From positions 18,120,807 through 18,184,806 of the forward strand of contig NC_084815.1 in NCBI RefSeq assembly GCF_963583255.1: 64,000 bases of DNA, written 5' to 3'. Each line of letters begins with the position of its first letter. Within the stretch, counting starts at the first letter, position 1. Made by a program: the position numbers and the translations under genes. Under the pieces are notes generated by a model. That model was not told where the DNA came from. It was given only the letters and a program-made list of their open reading frames with translations, and made no database searches. The stretch comes from Pyrus communis (taxonomy: Eukaryota; Streptophyta; Magnoliopsida; Rosales; Rosaceae). Shown one piece after another: positions 1 to 11,129 of the stretch.

Positions 1-2
1 CC

Positions 3-128
3 GGGTCAAAGGCCATGTCCTCTTGCTCATAGCCTGCCCATTGTTACCATGCTTCATACGTTTCAGGCCTTCCAAGCTGCTAACCAAATTCAACGGAGTG
101 GGCTAAAGGAGACTCCTCTGACATTATA
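3..128 (+). pseudogene. possible C-terminal end of an unidentified gene
   Basis: A frame open from the window edge (from base 3) runs about 41 codons to a TAA at 126-128, with ordinary amino-acid composition (it ends in ...KETPLTL). AT-rich sequence resembling a 3' UTR follows. I do not recognise the family. It could be the last exon of a host gene cut by the window edge, or chance. No splice acceptor can be checked because upstream sequence is absent. Confidence 0.2.
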
Positions 129-1351
129 ACTTTGAATATTTAGACTTGTAATTACGCGAAGTTTGAAAGCTGTGTGTTATTCTGGAATTTAGGTTATTTC
201 ATGTACCGCAATGAATAGTGTAAGAAAAAACAAACAATGGTGAGGATCTGAAAAGATCATTTCTAGCTTTGGTTCATCTATCCTGGATATGCATTTAATC
301 ATGTATATAATCAAATAAATAAAAGTACTTATCTCTTGGAGCGTTACCCTGGTTTGGACCAAGGTTGTTCACTTGTCAAATGGGTATTCGAGTTGTTTTC
401 CTCACTTATCTTTGATGATGCCTTCGAGAATCCCAGAAGATATCTAGGAATAGAGATATTGCATCCTCTTAGGAGTGCGACTATTTACGACGAACTCCAA
501 TCCTTAGATAGTAAGGACTATAAGATTATACGAAACTCTATGATTATTTGCAAGAGTAGGTTTCCGTATCTTTTGGGAACAAGCACGGTCAATCTTAGTG
601 AGGCTCCGAAATAGGATGATGGTGGAATCACTGCTTTATTTGTCCAACTTTGAGGATAAATTTTTTTAATCCATGATCGAACTACGAAGGTACATTGATT
701 GCCACCTTGCTCTGAATAGTTTTTTAGTAAGCTAGAGTAATTTTCAGTTCGGACTTCCTCATGTGTGGGAATCTAGTTCATAACGGCCATGTGGGATAGG
801 TGTCATTTGGATTCATGAAAATCTTCTTCTTTCTCCATATGGTATGCCCCTTGTGTTTGTCCATTGCAAGCTAGCAATTGAGGAGGACAAGTGTGGAGTT
901 GTCGCATAGTGGTTTGCAGATGACTTTTGTTTTTAGCTCATCAAGGCGAACTTGAATTGGTTGGAGCCCTTAGGTAAACCGCTGGCTTGATTGTTATTGT
1001 GTGTATCCTAAACTCATAGGTTGTGGCGGTGTGTTGTACGTGTTTGATATGGGTTGGAGGAAAACTTGAGGAATACCGCAGAGAAATCTAGCACGTGTGA
1101 AGAGTAGTAAACGATGATAACGTCTTCCACGTGGCTCGGAATTAAGTTCTCAAAAACTCTACAAAAGTCTGACATCCGTATCTTTGCGATAGTGAATGGA
1201 AAATAAATTAACTCACTTGGAGGAGGCACAATTTAGCTTGTCAATTTGGTAGTGCTACTGTAACTGGTTGGGCTGGCTTGCTGTTTATCTATTTTGCGTG
1301 TCAGATTTGAGACGATTATGCCTTTTGGAAAATTTTGAGAAAAATAAGAAC
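129..1351. other. no recognisable gene; one short open frame
   Basis: This stretch has ordinary base composition. A frame at 336-614 (+) stays open for about 92 codons but begins at TTG rather than ATG, and its translation matches no family I know. It may be a gene or transposon remnant. Nothing else can be supported before the hAT-type element at 1360. Confidence 0.3.
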
Positions 1352-1359
1352 ATTATAGC

Positions 1360-1521
1360 TAGGGGTGGCCACGGGCCGGGCTGGGCACAAAATTGGAGGG
1401 ACCGGACTAGACTGGTTTATAAAGTTATTGGGGTGGGGCGGATTTGGACTTTTGTAGAAATGGAACCGGACCTAACCTTGGCCCATTTTAAATGGGCCGG
1501 TTCCTACGAGCCACGGGTCCT

Positions 1522-1561
<40 letters not shown>

Positions 1562-2508
1562 TTTGTTAGAACATAACAAAAGAAAAATCCTAAATGTAAG
1601 AACCACAATCAAAACTATCCCCGTATTATACTTTCTAAAATGCCCCAAAACACGTATTAAGATTAATAAAGATATTGAAAATCAATTGGTGAACACAAAT
1701 AGAATCCAAGCAAATTCTAGATCTGGGTTACTCACAAAATTGTTCAAGTTTATTGGCTGCAATTCAAGTTTGGTTCTTGAATACTTAAAAATGAAATGTT
1801 GGGTTATGGAAATTGACTTGCAGATTGAAGATTCAAGGGATCGATGGAAGGCAAAAGCTTGAAATTTAAAAACACAGGTCAAATCTCAGCCTATATGCCA
1901 CCTAAAGCATGAAAACAAGCTCTTTCCATTCCCTGATGATGGCAATAAAGTCGTCAATCAAGTCAAGAAACGCCGTAGAATCGACTGAATTGGACTAGAT
2001 TGGGTGGTTAGCAGCAACATACTTTGAGATCATGGGAGGAGAGAGTTTCCGCTTGCCACGAGTGCTCTAGTTTTGGAATTTGAATGAGAAAAAGTCTGTC
2101 GGCTTTAAGGAGAGCAGATGGTGATAGTTACATTGAGGAAAACAAATGATGGTGGTTGGGTTTGAGAAGAGCAGATGGTGATGTCGGAGTAGGGATAAAG
2201 ACCAGAGGTCGAGGCTCGAATTTCTAGAGGAGAAAGTTGAGTTAATTAGACCTTGGATTCGAGAGCGGAGAGACGGAGATAACATAAGTGATTGAAATAA
2301 GTGGTGGAGATTTAGTCTCCATGTAATAGGCGGTGGAAGCAATTCGAGTTGTGTACCCGTTTTTTCAGAGGTTTGGACTCGGCTCGCCTCGCTAATTAAA
2401 TGGACCCAGCTCACCCTACCCCATTTTGAATTTTCAAAATCTATACCCGCCCCGAATCGGCTGGAATCATCCCACCCCACGGATCTTAAACCTGTTTGCC
2501 CACCCCTA
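1360..2508. mobile_element. non-autonomous hAT-type element, 1149 bp
   Basis: The ends are inverted repeats: TAGGGGTGG at the left and CCACCCCTA at the right. They are flanked by an 8-bp target duplication with one mismatch, ATTATAGC (1352-1359) and ATTGTAGC (2509-2516). Eight-base duplications and T/CAGGG-like ends are typical of the hAT superfamily. Subterminal regions are rich in GGCC and GGGCC motifs. A T-homopolymer of about 36 bases lies at 1523-1558. No transposase reading frame is present; open frames inside (for example 2067-2564 minus) look fortuitous, so the element would need a transposase from elsewhere. Confidence 0.8.
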
Positions 2509-2516
2509 ATTGTAGC

Positions 2517-3668
2517 TCTACTTTTTTGGCTTTCCAGGGATAAATGGCATGTCACATGGCACAATTGAAAAAACTTTGAATCTTCGTTTTCTTAAAGTTG
2601 TGCAGCCCTAACGGGAATGTAGCTTCGACTGTCTTTGTTCCAAAAAATGGAAGCATTAGTTTTGCAGAAAATTCTTAAACTTTGAGACAGCGATCTTGAG
2701 CATCTTAAATTTTGTCTCCAACTGGCATTGTGTCAAAATTTATCCAGGAAGTCAATCTTCCGTTGAAAATCATTCAAGTGCATAGACTGGGTTTTAGGCA
2801 TGATTACATTGCCCCAGTCTAATGTTGATGAACTCAAATTGATTTGCATGTAGAGTTCAGACAAGAAGTCTATAAGTCGAACCCGTGATGCAATGTTGGT
2901 CAGCGCGGAGCCAAAACTTTCTTTGCCTTTGTAAGGACGATCCCTGATCCTCTACTAGGCAGAGATGTCATATGTTTCAAATGTGATGCCCTATTTCATT
3001 GTGTTTTGAGTTATAGGCAGAGTTGTTGAGCTGCGTTGCAAGAATGTCATGGTTCATTGTTTAGTTTGAAGCTCTGATGGAACTCAAGACAGAATTCTGG
3101 AGTTGAACTTTATGCCTTTTCTAGGGGTGACTTGCCCCCAGAGATTTCTTATGGAACTCTGCTATGTTGGTCGAAGCAGTTGTGTCATTGTAGCAGTTAC
3201 ATATCTTTTTTGCAAAATGATTACAAATAGTCTGATTGTATTCTTAATTTTTTCATGCTGACATGATTTAAACTTTTCAAATCAATTAAGATATTGGAAG
3301 AAAATAAACAAAGGTATTAGAAACCCTCTCTTTTTGTGCTTGCGAGGAAAACTCAGTCCTTGATCATGAACAATAGCAGTAACAAGTCCATTAAAAGAAA
3401 TTTTGCACATGAGTCACGAAGCTTGGTGGTGGTTACCAATTGCCAGATATTTGTTCACATGATTGTCAAGTACTATGAGTATTTATGTCCTTCTTGCCAC
3501 CCTAGGTGTCATGTGTCATGTGTCTTTGTACTAGAAAATCATGTTCTCACAATTTTTATTATCAACTACAAAGTATCGATAATATATGTTTAATCTCCGT
3601 CATCTAAAGAAAATGAAAATTTCCAGCAAAATATGAACTTAGTATAAATGAAGATTTCACCAATTAAT
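2517..3668. other. no recognisable feature
   Basis: The sequence is non-repetitive within the window and has no convincing open frame. A short open stretch at 3336-3593 does not resemble any family I know. It may be low-copy intergenic DNA or decayed gene sequence. Confidence 0.3.
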
Positions 3669-4080
3669 CACTACCAGAAAATAGGGCTTGCCCTATGAAA
3701 ACTTTTACAATGAACAGGATTTCATCGGTTAAACAACCTTTACTTGACGAAATCTCCAGTTCATAAAGCAAATCTGGTCAACAATTCGGGGTTACTGAAA
3801 ACCTTTACGAGACGGACAATATCATGCAACAAAAACTTATCCGTCGAGCAAGATTTTGGCACCAAGAGAAAAAAAATGGTGCGCAAAGGTTTTCTAGTAA
3901 AGGTTCGTAGGCTTACAATTCTGGTTCGTTGAGCATGGAAGACGATGACGTGTTAAAAATTTAGTGGTAAAGCCTTTACTCGATCGCATCTTAGTGGTTG
4001 CCTTGCGAACCATTCCATAAGGCAAACACTAATTCATGAATTAGGTTCATGCCGTCTTCTTTCTCTCTCATTTACTCATT
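3669..4080. mobile_element. isolated CACTA (En/Spm) transposon terminus
   Basis: The sequence begins CACTACCAGAAAATAGGGCT, the classical terminal signature of plant CACTA elements, preceded by AAT as a candidate 3-bp target duplication. Subterminal sequence with short direct and inverted motifs follows for a few hundred bases. No matching end (…GGTAGTG followed by AAT) is visible nearby, so only one arm of the element is identified. The inner boundary is arbitrary; pyrimidine-rich sequence with CT/CA runs follows at about 4055-4180. Confidence 0.6.
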
Positions 4081-4587
4081 TCTCTTCTTCCCCTCCCCCG
4101 CGTTGCTTCTGTAATCTTCCCTCCCTCTCTTTCTCACACACACACCCACACCCTCTCCTTTATCTCTTCGTCTCTCCATTAATTGAAGGTTTGTTTGTTT
4201 TTATCTGTGGAATAATTTTTTATTTAAATGTATGATTAATTAATTTTGATTTATGTAGGTTTGTGATTGGATTGGAAGTCAATTAAAGGAAATCTATGTA
4301 TTTGTCTCTTAATTATAAATAGTAAGTTTGAATTTATTTGATTGTGATATTTAAATTGTGTATTATATGAAATTTTGAGTTTGTGTGTCATTGGAATATA
4401 TGTAGATTAGGCAACTTTAATTTAGCAGCATTAGTTTAGGAAATTATGGTGTGAAATTTGTTAAAATTTCATAATTAACAGTTTATATGAAGTTAAGGTG
4501 TTCATTAACTTTGGCGGTTGTATGGGTGGGCTTAACTGCTTAATAGATTTTTTTGGCGAATATATGAAAGTGAAATAAAAATAACTA

Positions 4588-5472
4588 GGCTTAATCAGAT
4601 AAATGGTCCCCGTGGTCATAAGGTATTTGAAAGATAGCCCATGTGGTAAAAAAAATTCAGATTTAAACCCCTTTGGTCTAAGTCTATTAGGATTTATGCC
4701 AGAAATTAGAACTTTTGTCATTTCTCCATTAGTAGCTTGCAGGTGGGTCTCACGAGTACGACGAAGATGGTCATTTCACCATTTCCATTTCATCCCTTAC
4801 ATAAACACAAGTTTTGCACCCAGTTGCCCATCAGCTTCCACACCATTGTCATAGATAATTGAGTGAACCCTTTTTCTGTCTTGCAGTAACATCATTCCAG
4901 CACATAGCTCCACAACGGAGCAATAAGCCTCCAAGTTAAGATCGGATTTTTGAGCCCCCGACACCATTTCCATGGCCAATTTCAGATTACCCATTTCGCA
5001 GTACTTGTTAATCTTAGTGTTCTTGTCTGCAACTTCGGTGATGGCGGGTGCGGCGAGAGAGTCGGAGACGCGAAATTGGGCACGAGAAGGGCCCGAATTT
5101 GGAGATAATATAGGGGTTTTTGAAGAGGGTTTGAGGAAAATGTAACCATTTGAGGGTCTAAAAGATTTTGATTTGTTTTCATGGCGAGGAAGAGGAGACA
5201 TCGACAACAAGTTTGGCGATGCGGTTGTGGCCATCATCATCATTCTGAAAGGAGATCAACGGAATGGATGAAATGGAAATGATGAAATGACCATCTTAGT
5301 CTTACCCGTGAAACCCACCTGCAAGCTACTAACAGAGGAATGACAAAAATTCTAATTTCGGGCATAAATCCTAATAGACTTAGACCGCAGGGGTATAAAT
5401 CTAAATTTTTTTACCACAGGGGCTATCTTCCGAGTACCTTATGACCGCGGGGACCATTTATCCGATTAGGCC
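4588..5472. mobile_element. Pack-MULE, 885 bp, complete
   Basis: This Mutator-like non-autonomous element has terminal inverted repeats of about 200 bp (4588-4796 and about 5250-5472). The ends are GGCTTAATCAG at the left and CGATTAGGCC at the right. A perfect 9-bp target duplication, AAATAACTA, flanks it at 4579-4587 and 5473-5481; nine bases is the MULE hallmark. The space between the arms is filled by a fragment of a pentatricopeptide-repeat gene on the minus strand and contains no transposase. Captured host-gene fragments between MULE arms define Pack-MULEs. The arms are still very similar, so insertion is probably fairly recent. Confidence 0.88.
4797..5243 (-). CDS. captured N-terminal fragment of a DOT4-like PPR protein gene
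   Basis: A 148-codon open frame starts at a run of four ATG codons and ends at a TAA formed at the junction with the left MULE arm. Residues 1-75 look like an organelle targeting peptide followed by a low-complexity linker. The second half (about residues 78-148) reads like the first repeats of plant PLS-class PPR proteins and most resembles the N-terminus of DOT4 (At4g18750 type), including the segment around EAYCSVVELCAG and LGAKLVFM. Full members of that family have about 850 residues, so more than 80% is missing, including the E/DYW editing domains. The frame has no stops. It may be transcribed as part of the Pack-MULE, but expression cannot be judged here. The DOT4 assignment is from recall of the family. 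Confidence 0.75.
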   Translation of the reverse strand: MMMMATTASPNLLSMSPLPRHENKSKSFRPSNGYIFLKPSSKTPILSPNSGPSRAQFRVSDSLAAPAITEVADKNTKINKYCEMGNLKLAMEMVSGAQKSDLNLEAYCSVVELCAGMMLLQDRKRVHSIIYDNGVEADGQLGAKLVFM

Positions 5473-5572
5473 AAATAACTAAATGTATTTGATTGAAATG
5501 TTTTAAAGATATTGTATGAGATTGCAAATGACCACAAACCTGAGGATGCAAATGTAATTTACCCAAATATTA

Positions 5573-5840
5573 ACTTAGTATTGACCAAATTTTAACGGTA
5601 TAACAACTTGTGTAGAATGGTATTGACACCAAATTAACAAGGTTTTGACTTGTGTCCTATAATGTGCTCAATTGTCATTTTCTTAAGCAATGTAAATATC
5701 CAGCATAAAGTTGACTTAATATCGACCACATATAGACAACGTAACAACTTGTTTAGAATAGTACCGGCACTAAATTAACAAGTGTTTGCCTAATATATAA
5801 TATGTTCTTAATCTTCATCTTCTTCTTAATTTGCTTAAGA
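5573..5840. repeat. diverged tandem duplication, two units
   Basis: Two similar stretches, about 5573-5685 and 5713-5840, share the order of motifs (ACTTA.TAT.GACCA, GTAACAACTTGT.TAGAAT, CACTAAATTAACAAG, then TTGCTTAAG at the end of the second). They are an old direct duplication with small indels. No coding potential is seen. Confidence 0.5.
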
Positions 5841-6098
5841 TTTCATGGCACATTGTAACTTATTTCTCTCAAAATGTGTGGCAGTGTGAAAGGGACTGGT
5901 ATGGTGGGGGGCCTCTGTAGGGTTGTGATGATTTCGTGTATGATTTCCTCTAGTTTGCTGTTACATAGAGGATTCATATCAGGGTGCAGAAAACTGTTAA
6001 GAAAAAGGAACAGAGGATGATGAAATGAACACAGGTGATTGGAAATTTGGAAAGGGAAGGGCAACAAGTTAAATTTGAATCAATGTTGGGGGATTCCT

Positions 6099-6245
6099 GG
6101 GATGCTATCCACACACCCTATTTTACTTTTTACACACTCTTTGATAATTTCTGTTCGTTGATCTTCTTCCATTCATCTAATCCGATGACCGAAAATTAAA
6201 AAGGTGTGTGAGAAGTAAAATGGGGTGTGTGGATATCACACCCCC
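6099..6245. mobile_element. MITE with inverted ends
   Basis: The left arm GCTATCCACACACCC... is mirrored by GGGTGTGTGGATATCAC at the right, and the complementarity extends through TATTTTACTTTTTACACAC and its partner. Length is about 147 bp with no coding sequence. The superfamily is uncertain because I cannot fix the target duplication. Confidence 0.6.
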
Positions 6246-6754
6246 TTCTATTATGCTCCCCGGTTTATACTCAGGGAGTTTGGCTGTTGAGTAATTGATT
6301 AAAAATATAATGAACAAGAATTAAGGGCCAAAAATTCTGAAGCATAACATACCCTAACTTAATCGTCACCAAAGATATATGAGGACCAGCCCTGATGGTC
6401 TGGCGTGTAGTTCATTTGTATGCCTCTGTCTCTGTCTCTCTCACTCATGCAATATATTTTCTGTCTCCAATTTCTGAAGCTGGTTGCATATGCAACACTA
6501 AATGCCTTTAATGGCTTCTCTGACCTTTTCAGAAGTCTGAATCATTTTACCATAATTACAAAGTGGAGTCAACATCAGCAGTTACGCCATGGATTCCTCT
6601 TTTTCCCTGACTCTGATATATGGCATTGTCCGTGTATTAATTACTCGGACTGTGATGTTTCAATTTCGCAGACTGTTTATGTTTCTTCTGTAACCAAAAC
6701 CCAATGCCACCATTTATCAATTTTTTATTTTTAAATGTGTATATGTATATGTTT

Positions 6755-6760
<6 letters not shown>

Positions 6761-6786
<26 letters not shown>

Positions 6787-6787
6787 T
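6761..6787. repeat. (TG)n microsatellite
   Basis: An uninterrupted TG repeat of about 13 units within AT-rich DNA; it explains the TH-repeat in the minus-strand open frame across it. Confidence 0.9.
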
Positions 6788-7015
6788 ATTTTAAAATAAT
6801 TTCTGAAGACTTTGTAATTAGAACTACTCGAGTACAAAAGAAAATGTCAGCTTAAATGGTGCAACCCGTGGTTGCAACACGCATACAGACCTCATAATCT
6901 GATTCATGCAGGGAGAAGGGAAGGGAAGCTGCATTTTCAGATTTTCGATCTGTTAATATATTTAGACCATTTATGGAACTAATTAAAATGTATGTTATTT
7001 GTTTCTTTAAACTAT

Positions 7016-7163
7016 GAGTAATGTTAGAGAGACTAAATTTGCAAACTAAATAATGTGTCACCAATAGAAAATGAACATGTTTAAGTAATAATTCAATCAT
7101 TAACTTTCACATCTTTTAGTTTACAAAATTTAATCTACAAATTTAGTCTCTTTAACATTACTC
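7016..7163. mobile_element. MITE (148 bp), family shared with 9033-9354
   Basis: Inverted ends GAGTAATGTTAGAGAGAC and GTCTCTTTAACATTACTC enclose an AT-rich centre. Flanks TTAAACTAT and TTAAACCTT could be an imperfect 9-bp target duplication, which would suggest a MULE-derived MITE. Three related copies occur in this window. Confidence 0.65.
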
Positions 7164-7486
7164 TTAAACCTTTATGGAAGCTGCGACCTTACTTGTTCTT
7201 GTTTCTAAGTTCCTCAGAGATAAATAAACAACTGAGTTAATTGGGATCGATAGCAATAGTACTTTTTTTTTCCTTTCTAGGTCATGATTACAATACTAGT
7301 TTGAGGCATAACCTTTTTCAAAAGAACCACGGCCATGCATGCGTCTCTCTAAAATTGGCTATTTGTTACGTAAGACTTGTAGGTTCAACAGTAGCGAGCA
7401 TTTACCTTCGCATTTAAGTTTAAAAAAATCAGAGGTTCTAATCCGTGTTAAAAAAGTTAGCAATTTAGCAATATAGTTTAATATTA

Positions 7487-7768
7487 TGTTAGGATGTTTG
7501 GTATTTTATGTATTAGGGTTTTCTAGTAAGTAAAGGGTTGTGATTACTTTCCTGTTAGGGTTAAGATTGCTTTCATGTTTGTTTCAAAATAAAATCTTTA
7601 CAAATACACCTTAATCCCGTAGGAATTAGGTCCTAGCTAGATGTAATTTTTCGTAGTGTATTATGCTAGGTAATTTTGTAGTGTGCTTACTTTTGTGGCT
7701 ATGTATTACAATTCAGAGTTTTGCAATTAATATTTCTTATTTTCTTTCTTTGGTTTGTTTTGGCAACA
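7487..7768 (+). mobile_element. solitary Ty1/copia LTR (282 bp)
   Basis: The sequence starts TGTTAGGATG and ends GGCAACA, giving TG...CA ends, and is immediately followed by a primer-binding site. It is a 5' LTR in plus orientation. No second LTR of this family is visible, so the element is truncated. Internal sequence continues to about 8142, where a hAT element interrupts it, and resumes at 8883. Confidence 0.7.
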
Positions 7769-7783
7769 TGGTATCAAAACGGA
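7769..7783 (+). promoter_or_regulatory. copia primer-binding site (initiator Met tRNA)
   Basis: TGGTATCAAAACGGA directly abuts the LTR end. It matches the start of the usual plant copia site TGGTATCAGAGC, complementary to the 3' end of initiator methionine tRNA, with small changes. Confidence 0.7.
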
Positions 7784-8142
7784 TCGAATCACTCTGAATT
7801 CAATTCGCTCTTGGTTGTTACTAGCTTGTTGATCATTTGTTCTTCTGTTTTTTTAGTTTCACCTTCAGTTAGTTATCTCTAGTTTAGATCCATGGGAATT
7901 TTTCAGTTTTCGTCGTAAGTTTGGTTCACTTTTCTTTATCAGTGTTTTTTACATACAAACGCTTAGTTTCTTGGTCATCATCTATCATTTGGTTTTATAG
8001 TTACGTATAGTATTTCCATGTATCACTAGACATAATTAAGAGAAGAGGTCCAATTGTCCTAGCCGTAAACGATGGATACTAGAGGTTGTGTGCATCAACA
8101 CAAGTAGTATCTGGAAACATATATTGTGGGTGCCCTAAAGCG
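7784..8142 (+). mobile_element. internal remnant of the copia element
   Basis: This is the leader region downstream of the primer-binding site. No gag frame is recognisable before the hAT insertion at 8151. The same sequence resumes after 8882 for a short distance and then reaches an A-rich tract (about 8896-8911). Confidence 0.4.
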
Positions 8143-8150
8143 CTCACAGT

Positions 8151-8874
8151 TAGGGGTGGTTCGGTATGGGATACCATACCGAAACTAGTATCCCGAATCC
8201 CAAACCAAAATTTTTTGGGACGGGAATTTGAAGACCAATCCCAAACCAAATTTTCGGGAATCCCGAAATATTTTTGGGATTTTGGGACAAATCGGGAATC
8301 CCAAATTGAAATATGAAATTATGAATTGTTCTTCAAATATATAATTCAAGAACACATTCATGAACTAGGAATTTCATTTCATTCACACTACCATTTAATT
8401 GAACACTGGCATGCCTGACTGTTTTTATCATAGTCAAAATTCAAATTAATTAAACCCTTTTTGCAATCTGTTGAGAGACAAAAGAATCAAGTCTTCTGAA
8501 ATCATTAGCCATGGCAGCAGCAATAATAAAATCCACATGAATATCAAACAGAACATGAAAAATATGCAAGGTGTAGGGCATTCCAGGTTGCAGAGCATGA
8601 ATTAGAAACTACTAGCATCAATTATAAAAGAATAATATATATATATGTATAAATATATATATATATATATATCATAATTAACATTATATATTTTCGGTTT
8701 GGTATGGATTCCTGAAATATTGAGAAGCCAATCCCGAATCCCATACCGAAATTTTGGGATTGGTTCGGGATAGCATCCCGAAAATTTCGGGAATTTCGGT
8801 TTGGGAAATTTTTGGTTTGGGATCGGGATTTTTTCGGTTCGGTTCGGGATTTTTGGGAATTTTTTCCACCCCTA
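8151..8874. mobile_element. non-autonomous hAT-type element, 724 bp
   Basis: Ends TAGGGGTGG and CCACCCCTA are flanked by a perfect 8-bp duplication CTCACAGT (8143-8150 and 8875-8882). Subterminal DNA is packed with repeated CGGGAATCCCGAA-like and TTCGGTT motifs in both orientations, typical transposase-binding arrays. An AT-dinucleotide tract lies near 8635-8672. There is no transposase. It has the same end signature as the element at 1360-2508 but a different interior. It sits inside the copia remnant and is therefore younger than it. Confidence 0.85.
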
Positions 8875-9032
8875 CTCACAGTATCATAGAAACTCAAAAA
8901 AAAAAAAAAAGAAGGTTTTCCAAAAAAAAGTTTTGAGAAATTTACAACATGCATTAATTATGGAACTGATGAGGATGCATTTTAACAAGAAAACTTTAGG
9001 AAAATTTGAAATGGGTTTCGTGTCTTTCCTTT

Positions 9033-9354
9033 GAGTAATACTAGGAGACTAAATTTATAAGTTAGATGTGTGTCACCAACATAAATTGAGCACGTTTATC
9101 AACATTAAAATAAGTGTAATGTAGGAAGACTAAATTTGCAAAATAAATGACATGTCACCAATAGGAATTAGCACGTTTATCAACCTTTAAGTATTATACC
9201 AATCATCGATTTCCATGTCTCTTAGTTTTCAAAACTTTGTCTCCAAATTTAATCTCCCTATCATTACCTTTTAAGTAATAATTTCAAACATCAACTTCTA
9301 TGTCATTTAATTTACAAAAATTTATCTACAAATTTAATTTCTCTAGCATTACTT
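9033..9354. mobile_element. MITE interrupted by a copy of the same family
   Basis: The outer copy starts GAGTAATACTAGGAGACTAAATTT and ends AAATTTAATTTCTCTAGCATTAC. A second, complete inner copy lies at about 9113-9268 (AGTGTAATGTAGGAAGACTAAATTT... to ...CTCCCTATCATTAC). Flanks of the inner copy, TTAAAATA and TTAAGTAATA, look like an imperfect target duplication. Both copies resemble the element at 7016-7163. Confidence 0.65.
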
Positions 9355-9749
9355 TCTTAAATATGATACCCGCGCAAAGTTCCAAATATATCAAACTAAA
9401 AGAAATTATTGTCAATCCATATTCTGACATTGTGGATTGACAGTTCACAGTTGTATCGGTCGATATTTTCTTGCACGTGAAGTGCGAAGTACTCAGTATC
9501 ATCCTTTTTTCCCAAAGAGTATAGCAGCATCAGTAATATCTTTAGAAATTAGTCTAAACCAGTTCATATTGTTTAATATTCATCATGCATCCACATGAAT
9601 CATGTATCTAGGGACCTTTTTATTAAATAAAGAAATGTACACTAGCAGTCACAGAAGCAATATTTCGTATGTGAGAGATTTATTCACACTTTGTGTCTTA
9701 AATAAATTTATCTCATGTAATGTATGATGAACGCAGAGTGCTTGTATCT

Positions 9750-10195
9750 TAAGGCCATCTCCAATGAAGAGGGTTAAAGATTTAAAAGATAAAAAATTAA
9801 CTTGATTTGTCAAAAAACTCATCTACAACCGATGACTGGATTGTAATTCTATGAAACCCACCAGACTATTATTTGGCCAAAGGAATATCAGACTAGCAAA
9901 ATGTAGCCCTCCTCTTAGCCCCTTTTCTGGGGCCCAACTCCTTAGTTGCAATAATTGATTCAAACTTAACGGCTAAATTTGAAAGCATCAAATTGTAGTT
10001 TAATTAAATTAACCAATGAATTTAAAATATAAAATTAAACTAATAAATTATCGAGCGGGGCTATGTTTAGCCTCTTTGGTTGGAGATGGTATATGAATAT
10101 AGCTTCGACACTGTTCATCTAAAAATAAATTTTTTTGTTAGGGCTATAATTTTGGATGGAGCTATGTTTAGCTCTTTCGATTAAAGGTGACCTAA
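9750..10195. mobile_element. MITE with TTAAGGCCATCTCC ends
   Basis: The left end AAGGCCATCTCCAATGAAGAGG pairs with the reverse complement of the right end (CTCTTTCGATTAAAGGTGACCT). A second inner copy of the right-end motif, CCTCTTTGGTTGGAGATGG, lies at about 10070-10089, so the right side seems duplicated. It has no coding sequence. Confidence 0.5.
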
Positions 10196-10362
10196 GTGGG
10201 TGGGATCCTTCACCCTCCACCTGAGGGTTCATGTTCTTCCTTTTATATGATAAAATGTTTGAATTGGGACAATACAAATGATTAACAACAATATAGTGTC
10301 GATCAGTAGTAATCCGCTATCAGCCAATTAAGGCTCACGATCATGATGCATGTGAATGTCCT

Positions 10363-10978
10363 TATGGATGCAAATTTCTGCCTTTTTTTTTTTTTTTGGA
10401 TGAAAATGAACCTGCAAAACAATTAACATCTATGATCAAGGCCAAGAGCCTCACGCGCCCACGATGAATATGGGGGGGGGGGCTGCTTTGGCCGAAGAAT
10501 CTCCAATGTCAAAGTTAGAATTTTGAGGGGAAAATGTTTAGAGAAATTTAGAAAATTTTAGAAGAGAATTGGACTTAGGTTTTTAGCGAAATGAAGGGCT
10601 ATATAATAGGGGTGTGGCTGGCCTTGTTTGGAGAAATAGGGACCGGCCACTTATGGTGGTGATTTGAGTGTAATTGCAATCAATTTGGCTAATCAATCAA
10701 TTAATTTGGTAATTAATCAATTAATTTGCCAATTAATCCCAATTTGAAAAGAATAATTGGGAGTTACCGTGTGGGGAGGATTTGATGAGAGGATTTTGAA
10801 AAAACAAAAAAAAAAAAAAAAAAAAACCCTTTTTGATCACCTTTAACCTTGATTGAGCCGTTATTGTTTGTTGCATGCGCATGGGAATCCCCGTGTGACT
10901 CGAGGGTAATTTTGTCCTTTTTCATCCAAAAGTCCACGTGTTGCCTCCATAATTTTCTTGATTATTTTTGGCTCCATA
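10363..10978 (-). repeat. 3' LTR of the Tat element (616 bp)
   Basis: It matches 21775-22388 throughout, with small indels. Its termini read TATGGATG... and ...GCTCCATA, whereas the other LTR has TGTGGATG and GCTCCACA. It contains a poly-A run near 10805-10826 and a G run near 10473. The adjacent inner sequence AATGCCCCTACAC (minus: GTGTAGGGGCATT) fits a polypurine tract. Confidence 0.85.
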
Positions 10979-11129
10979 AATGCCCCTACACATGTTGGGC
11001 TGCTCGCAGGAAAAGGTAGCAGGTGTAAAGATTTTCCTTTACTTTAGAAAACTTAGTATTGTTTCCTATTTTGGTGTAGATTCCCTCATTAATAGGAAAT
11101 TAGATCATTCTAGGAAAGGGAAATAAATT

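Noticed and set aside
1523..1558. Poly-T tract as the tail of a retroposed gene or LINE
   Set aside because: It lies inside a hAT-type element with intact ends; no LINE or processed gene sequence adjoins it.
2067..2564. 165-codon minus-strand open frame as a gene
   Set aside because: It lies mostly inside the hAT-type element, crosses its right end, and has a composition dictated by subterminal repeats.
8622..9034. Several overlapping Asn/Pro- or Gly/Phe-rich frames
   Set aside because: They arise from CGGGAATCCCG repeats of the hAT-type element in all frames.
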